A stretch of DNA of 17,416 bases from JBJHDF01 sp050486405 (GTDB lineage Bacteria > Pseudomonadota > Gammaproteobacteria > Pseudomonadales > Cellvibrionaceae), in contig JBJHDF010000042.1 in NCBI GenBank assembly GCA_050486405.1, positions 1-17,416 on the forward strand, in the 5' to 3' direction. The notes below the pieces were generated by a model. That model had not been told where the DNA came from. It saw nothing but the letters and a program-made list of their open reading frames with translations, and ran no database searches. Of the stretch, positions 14,486 through 17,416 are shown in pieces. Both the position numbers and the translations under genes were made by a program. The stretch's first letter is position 1, and each line of letters opens with the position of its first letter.

Positions 14486-14839
14486 CTAGGCCGAGGTGTT
14501 TTCGGTTTGGCTGGCGAGCAAATCGTCGCCAGGCTCTTCCACAAAGAGCGCCCCTGTTTTGGGCGCCTTGGGCAGGGGTGGGGGCAGTATATCGGGGTCG
14601 ATCACCGGCTGGCCCCGCTCGTTCAAGGGGCAAAGCACCAACTGGATACGTTGGTTGTAATCCCGGGCGGATACTTCAACCCGCTGGTTCACCGCCTCGT
14701 CCTTGTGGGGAGTCCTGAACAGTGCGCCCAGGTCGCGGCCATCCAGCCAGGCTTGGCTTTTTCCCAAAAACAGCCTGTCCTGGTTCTGCAGGAGGTAGAC
14801 CGGGTTCAGTTGGCTGTCGGCAGCGGGAGAGTCACTCAT
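14486..14839 (-). CDS. Hypothetical protein upstream of gshA
   Basis: 117 residues, no signal peptide, membrane segment or cysteine; I do not recognise the family. The N-terminal half has a conserved-looking core (Y-L-L-Q-N-Q-D-R-L-F-L-G-K, W-L-D-G-R, L-F-R-T-P-H-K-D-E-A-V-N-Q). A central Q-L-V-L-C-type strand is followed by a Pro-rich stretch (I-L-P-P-P-L-P-K-A-P-K) and an acidic tail. The codon pattern is like gshA, not like the cassette region just upstream, so it belongs to the chromosomal backbone. The start ATG at 14839 has no obvious strong ribosome binding site. A role tied to glutathione is only suggested by position. Confidence 0.7.
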   Translation of the reverse strand: MSDSPAADSQLNPVYLLQNQDRLFLGKSQAWLDGRDLGALFRTPHKDEAVNQRVEVSARDYNQRIQLVLCPLNERGQPVIDPDILPPPLPKAPKTGALFVEEPGDDLLASQTENTSA

Positions 14840-14899
14840 GGCGGGTATGATACCTCGTGTTACGTCTGAAGAACTGGGGGAGTTTATCAGAAAATATGC

Positions 14900-14963
14900 C
14901 GTTGCACCGCTCCCAGAGGTGCAGCGGGGCGGGCCGCGCCACTGTCGCGCTTCAAGGTTGACG
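14900..14963 (-). other. Possible attC remnant and hairpin at the left boundary of the cassette region
   Basis: Directly after the racemase stop, the minus strand reads CGTCAACCTTGAAGCGC. This resembles the R''-L'' half of an attC site (a YYYAAC core followed by an L box). No matching R' is seen to the left. A stem of eight pairs (14901-14908 with 14918-14925, GTTGCACC/GGTGCAGC, one G-U) sits beside it. Base composition changes here between chromosomal and cassette-like DNA. Confidence 0.3.
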
Positions 14964-15713
14964 CTAAGGAATGTTCACGCAAGCGCGAAATGCAGACGCC
15001 GCATGCACTGCAGCACTATTTATGTATGTAATCCCTTTCTTTTTAAAACTAACCTCTCCTGCAAACTCGGGAAACGCGAGAGCTAGCTCAGTGCAACCAA
15101 GACAAACTGCGCTGATCTCGAGATCATCTTCAGAAATGGATTCCCTCACAACTTGGTCGATGACTTTTTCCACCCCTTCTTTCTGATTCTGATATAGACG
15201 ATCAATGGCATCTACCACGGCGGCCCTCTGAAGTTCGTTGAGAGGGTGCCAGGCGTCCACACCAAAAGGTGACAAGCTATTGCGAAAGACAGGAGAAGTC
15301 ATAGTTGGCATCGTGCCCAATACCAACAGTTTCGTAATGCCAATATGGTTGCAATAATCCCCCAAAGCATTATAGATACTGACCACAGGAACACAAACGC
15401 CCTGCAATATCTCGTTTAGCCTGCCGTGAGGTGTAACGCTCGCAATAACGATCAGTTCAGCCCCGCCACTCTCAAGTCGTCTAATAGATTTATTGAAATA
15501 CTCATCCCAAACAACCCATGACCCAGGATCGGTAGTTCCTCTATTATTGACAGTAAAATTTATATTCAAAGATTCAATAATCATTTCCGGCATGGGCGTA
15601 GGCCCAATGAAGTTCCGCTCTACATGGTGCGCTTGGCTTGCCTCGCAAATAAGGCGATAGTATTCAATGGTAGATGGCCAGCCTATCCCGCCGATAATCC
15701 CAATTTTTTTCAT
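14964..15713 (-). CDS. Aspartate/glutamate racemase family protein, cassette-borne
   Basis: 249 residues. The N-terminus K-K-I-G-I-I-G-G-I-G-W-P-S-T-I-E-Y-Y is typical of the Asp/Glu racemase superfamily. These enzymes use two cysteines on opposite faces of the substrate. Here the second is present (L-G-C207-T-E-L), but the first motif, normally C-N-T-x-H, reads S92-V-T-P-H96, so the first cysteine is missing. Some family members tolerate Thr or Ser there (E. coli YgeA uses a Thr/Cys pair), so it may be a one-sided racemase, decarboxylase-like or another amino-acid enzyme. GGAAAG precedes the ATG. AT-rich codon use differs from gshA. It lies in the minus-strand cassette array. Confidence 0.85.
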   Translation of the reverse strand: MKKIGIIGGIGWPSTIEYYRLICEASQAHHVERNFIGPTPMPEMIIESLNINFTVNNRGTTDPGSWVVWDEYFNKSIRRLESGGAELIVIASVTPHGRLNEILQGVCVPVVSIYNALGDYCNHIGITKLLVLGTMPTMTSPVFRNSLSPFGVDAWHPLNELQRAAVVDAIDRLYQNQKEGVEKVIDQVVRESISEDDLEISAVCLGCTELALAFPEFAGEVSFKKKGITYINSAAVHAASAFRACVNIP

Positions 15714-15808
15714 GCTATTCTTTCCGTATCGCTAGCACCTAGTTCGTGGACCGGGTTAGATCCGCGAAAGCGCCGCTCCAAAATATTTGTTGCGATTATA
15801 AGTTGGCA
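15714..15808 (-). other. Possible degenerate attC between racemase and GNAT genes
   Basis: On the minus strand the 95 bp between the two genes start near GTGCCAAC and end near GGTGCTAGC. These are loosely like R'' and R' (GCYARC in both, GTTAGC expected). A GC-rich inner stretch (GGCGCTTTCGCGG) could form only a short stem. The size and place fit an attC, but the boxes are too divergent for confidence. Confidence 0.25.
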
Positions 15809-16300
15809 CTATGCATTGAGGTTGACCTGCCAGTAACCAACATCTATCCACTGCCCAAACTTGAAGCCGACTTCAGCGAAGTGAGCGACCTTTTTCATTC
15901 CGAATTTTTCGTGCAAAGCTACGCTGCCGGTATTCGGCAAAGCAATGCCGGCAATTACTGCATGTATAGACATGCTATTAAGCTCGCCAAACATTCCCTC
16001 ATACAATCGTGTTCCCCATCCTCTTGAGCACATGGTTCTTGAGACATACGCCGATACCTCTACAGAATGCCTGTAGGCGCCGCGTTCGTGCCAGTGAGTA
16101 GCGTGCGCGTAGGCTATAACCTCTGCATCGCTTTCCGCGACGAGCCAGGGTAGTCCATGTTCGGAAGCCTTGCTAACACGACGTGCCATTTCCTCGCCAG
16201 ATAAAGCAGTTTCCTCAAAAGAAACAACGGTGTTGCTGACGTAGTGGTTATATATGCCGGCAAGCGCTTCAGCATCTTCTATCTTTGCAGTGCGAATCAT
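15809..16300 (-). CDS. GNAT acetyltransferase, phosphinothricin/arsinothricin N-acetyltransferase-like
   Basis: 163 residues covering a complete GNAT fold. Features shared with Pat/Bar/ArsN1-type enzymes: Y-N-H-Y-V then S-F-E-E near the start, W-H-E-R-G-A-Y-R-H-S-V-E-V-S (70-83), an acetyl-CoA loop S92-R-G-W-G-T-R, I-A-G-I-A-L-P-N-T-G-S-V-A-L-H-E-K-F-G (117-134), and V-G-F-K-F-G-Q-W-I-D-V-G-Y-W-Q (144-158). Such enzymes acetylate the amino group of glutamate analogues such as phosphinothricin or arsinothricin, though many chromosomal relatives act on methionine sulfoximine or unknown amines. AGGA is 10 nt before the ATG. It sits as one unit of the minus-strand cassette array, the usual setting for resistance-type acetyltransferases. 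Confidence 0.9.
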   Translation of the reverse strand: MIRTAKIEDAEALAGIYNHYVSNTVVSFEETALSGEEMARRVSKASEHGLPWLVAESDAEVIAYAHATHWHERGAYRHSVEVSAYVSRTMCSRGWGTRLYEGMFGELNSMSIHAVIAGIALPNTGSVALHEKFGMKKVAHFAEVGFKFGQWIDVGYWQVNLNA

Positions 16301-16313
16301 TGAGTTATTCCTT

Positions 16314-16399
16314 GTCTAAGGCCCCACACATGGGCGCGAGTTTACGAACGTCCCGCCACCGCTTGCGGCGGCGTAGTGCTGCACATTGTTACGTGTGAA
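16314..16399 (-). other. Degenerate attC recombination site (cassette boundary)
   Basis: Between the GNAT remnant stop and the next gene, the minus strand shows ACGTAACAATG near the start (R''-like YAAC core) and GGCCTTAGAC at the end (one base off an R' GTTAGAY). A GC-rich inner stem CGCCGCCGC/GCGGTGGCG (16373-16354, one G-U) lies between. Outer CACAC/GTGTG segments also pair. Length about 86 bp suits attC sites. The L boxes are not clear. Confidence 0.5.
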
Positions 16400-16654
16400 T
16401 CAGCCATTTACGAGTACCTTGCGTAGAACCTTATGCTCACCTTGAACTTTTGCTATGCTCCAGCCTAAATTCTTGTATAGAGCGGGCCTATTGGTGTAGG
16501 CAAACAGCTCTCTTGCGCCGTGTCGATAGGCGATTGATTCGCCGGCTTCTATGAGCTTCGTGGCGACTCCAGAACCACGACGCTCTGGTGTGATATATAG
16601 TGCATCGATCCATAACCCCAGCTCACTCGGATCACGTAACGCTTGAACGATATG
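16400..16654 (-). pseudogene. Headless GNAT acetyltransferase remnant
   Basis: 84 minus-strand codons ending in TGA encode only the C-terminal half of a GNAT enzyme: L-W-I-D-A-L-Y-I-T-P-E-R-R-G-S-G-V-A-T-K-L-I, where R-R-G-S-G-V-A is the acetyl-CoA loop, then A-R-E-L-F-A-Y-T-N-R-P-A-L-Y-K-N-L-G-W, the usual GNAT end. There is no in-frame ATG, GTG or TTG start. It begins directly behind the TAA stop of the upstream membrane protein, in the same frame, and the join falls inside an attC-like sequence. This looks like a deletion that fused two cassettes and removed the GNAT N-terminus. Stop-codon readthrough could in theory append it, but I see no support. Confidence 0.8.
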
Positions 16655-16660
16655 TTAGCA
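16640..16660 (-). other. Half attC (R''-L'' arm) at the cassette fusion point
   Basis: On the minus strand, TGCTAACATATCGTTCAAGC closely resembles the start of aadA-type attC sites (YCTAACAATTCGTTCAAGC). It overlaps the stop codon of the membrane-protein gene, as attC sites often do. The complementary L'-R' arm is absent; GNAT coding sequence follows instead. This marks where recombination or deletion joined two cassettes. Confidence 0.65.
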
Positions 16661-17080
16661 TTCTTGTTTATACCACCGTCGAATTGTTTGGGATTTTATA
16701 AACGTTACTGCCAAAAAAAGCATGAAAAATGAGAGACCTACCGTGAAATATGCCGACGAAACAGTATTCGAGTGCGGTTTTGTTACACACGCCCATAGCT
16801 CAAAGTGACACCCTAACACCGCCCAAATGCTCAACTCTTTCATTTGAAGTAAGAAGGCAGCTGTTAGCATTGCAATGGCCGATAAATACGTAAATCCATT
16901 TCTTTTATAGAGGCCGCCAAGGGAGCCAATGGCCAGTGCTGATATAAGTGCATGTTCAAAATATATCCATGCGGTGAACGCTCCTTGCGTTGCCTCAAAG
17001 ATAAATAGGGTATAAGCAGATAGCAACAAAAATATGGCCGCGATAAACCATGTGCTGAACACTACTATCCAATATTTCAT
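16655..17080 (-). CDS. Four-helix integral membrane protein, cassette-borne, unknown function
   Basis: 141 residues, strongly hydrophobic, with about four predicted membrane helices (residues roughly 4-28, 38-58, 63-83 and 106-128) and a short basic C-terminus (R-R-W-Y-K-Q-E-C). I do not recognise a family. Such small membrane proteins are common in integron cassettes. The gene begins 24 bp inside the GTTAGC that ends the preceding attC, and its stop lies in the next attC-like core, which is the compact layout of a cassette. The ribosome binding site is weak (GGGAA 13 nt before ATG). AT-rich composition differs from the backbone. Confidence 0.75.
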   Translation of the reverse strand: MKYWIVVFSTWFIAAIFLLLSAYTLFIFEATQGAFTAWIYFEHALISALAIGSLGGLYKRNGFTYLSAIAMLTAAFLLQMKELSIWAVLGCHFELWACVTKPHSNTVSSAYFTVGLSFFMLFLAVTFIKSQTIRRWYKQEC

Positions 17081-17103
17081 TTGCCGATACGTTCCCTATA
17101 GAT

Positions 17104-17213
17104 GCTAACGCCCACAGCAGGCGCATTTATGTAGGTGGTTGTTTTGTGCCAGGCATTTTTCTGGCACAAAACGAGCGCCGGAATAAATGTCGAACTGGCT
17201 GTGTTTGTTGAAC
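17104..17213 (-). other. attC recombination site, well-structured
   Basis: Read on the minus strand it starts with R'' GTTCAAC and ends with R' GCGTTAGC, from which the cassette gene follows. L boxes CTGCTGTG and CACAGCCAG (17120-17113 and 17203-17195) pair with one base left out, the extrahelical base that sets attC polarity. The GCC/TTT stretches next to the R boxes are unpaired, like the central spacer. Inside, CATTTAT/ATAAATG (17124-17130 with 17183-17189) and a perfect 12-bp stem GTTTTGTGCCAG/CTGGCACAAAAC (17141-17152 with 17161-17172) close an 8-nt loop. At about 110 bp it is a long, chromosomal-integron-style attC. Confidence 0.75.
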
Positions 17214-17249
17214 GAAGCCGCTCCGCGGCAAAGTTAAAATTCGAGAGCT

Positions 17250-17303
17250 GAGATAATTCCCCTACGTGCTTATACCGAGCACGACAACTAGAGGAATTAT
17301 CTC
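17250..17303 (+). promoter_or_regulatory. Hairpin burying the ribosome binding site of the recombinase gene
   Basis: GAGATAATTCC (17250-17260) pairs perfectly with GGAATTATCTC (17293-17303), which abuts the ATG. The stem continues after one mismatch with CTA/TAG and an inner CGTGC/GCACG (17265-17269 with 17279-17283). The GAGG ribosome binding site (17291-17294) is inside the stem. It may restrain recombinase translation or be part of the terminal structure of the mobile element, or both. Confidence 0.65.
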
Positions 17304-17416
17304 ATGCAAAAAGCACAGCAAAAACGCCAGGATTCACTGTACCGCAAACATCTTAGCGCGCTTAAGCGCCAAGGGAAAGCACCCTCTACCATTGATGTCT
17401 ACGCCCGAGCCGTGCG
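17304..17416 (+). CDS. Tyrosine recombinase/integrase (partial, N-terminus only), probably IS91-element companion
   Basis: 37 codons are visible from the ATG before the window ends. The segment L-Y-R-K-H-L-S-A-L-K-R-Q-G-K-A-P-S-T-I-D-V-Y-A-R-A-V is the first part of a core-binding (SAM-like) domain of tyrosine recombinases. It resembles, from memory, the recombinases encoded just before IS91-family transposases in marine gammaproteobacteria. It does not carry the H-Y-S-x-x-T-E-x-x-Y-x-x-W-I pattern of integron integrases, although the divergent position next to a cassette array is where intI would be. The catalytic domain and any transposase lie outside the window. AGAGG lies 9 nt before the ATG within a hairpin. 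Confidence 0.7.
   Translation, partial: MQKAQQKRQDSLYRKHLSALKRQGKAPSTIDVYARAV

Noticed and set aside
17304..17416. The recombinase as an integron integrase (intI) with 17104-17213 as attI
   Set aside because: Position and orientation fit, but the N-terminal motif differs from IntI and the site has two-armed attC structure rather than attI. The full gene would settle this.

Overview
The window looks like chromosome from a GC-rich gammaproteobacterium. The order rsd/algQ - FKBP isomerase - algP - ABC-F ATPase is the one I know from Pseudomonas, and phoB-phoR, gshA and an NfeD-slipin pair fit the same broad group (Pseudomonadales/Cellvibrionales type). I inferred this from gene order and protein resemblance only; no database search was possible. 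The stretch from about 14.9 kb to the right end is AT-richer, loosely packed and built differently, and I read it as acquired DNA.

Layout. (1) 1-775, minus: a two-gene unit resembling a toxin-antitoxin module, with a ribbon-helix-helix-like protein followed, with an 8-nt overlap, by an AbiEii-like nucleotidyltransferase cut by the window edge. (2) 776-3043, plus: phosphate control operon phoB-phoR, with a near-consensus Pho box and a leader containing a 21-bp inverted repeat that closes about 100 nt of further hairpins. (3) 3105-3854: a SAM methyltransferase, then about 310 bp of non-coding DNA with a GGCG tandem repeat and a strong terminator. (4) 4167-6397, minus: membrane protease NfeD and its slipin partner, overlapping by 4 nt. 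(5) 6536-8928: an ABC-F translation factor divergent from a TIGR02444-family gene across only 20 bp. (6) 8922-12847: histone-like AlgP, FKBP-type lipoprotein, WD40 lipoprotein, Rsd/AlgQ and a FliL-family protein. (7) 12863-14839, minus: gshA and a small hypothetical gene.

(8) 14.84-17.21 kb: what appears to be an integron-type cassette array without a visible integron integrase (CALIN-like). All cassette genes are on the minus strand: an Asp/Glu racemase-family protein, a phosphinothricin/arsinothricin-type GNAT acetyltransferase, a headless GNAT remnant and a four-helix membrane protein. The best attC site (17104-17213) shows paired R boxes, L boxes with one extrahelical base, and a long terminal stem. 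(9) 17.25 kb to the end, plus: the start of a tyrosine recombinase of the kind I associate with IS91-like elements, whose ribosome binding site lies inside a long hairpin.

The housekeeping part joins phosphate sensing, envelope quality control, glutathione synthesis and sigma-factor/alginate-type regulation. The two ends are accessory. The observations most worth following are the phoB leader, the antitoxin/nucleotidyltransferase pair next to the Pho box, and the cassette array with its recombinase.
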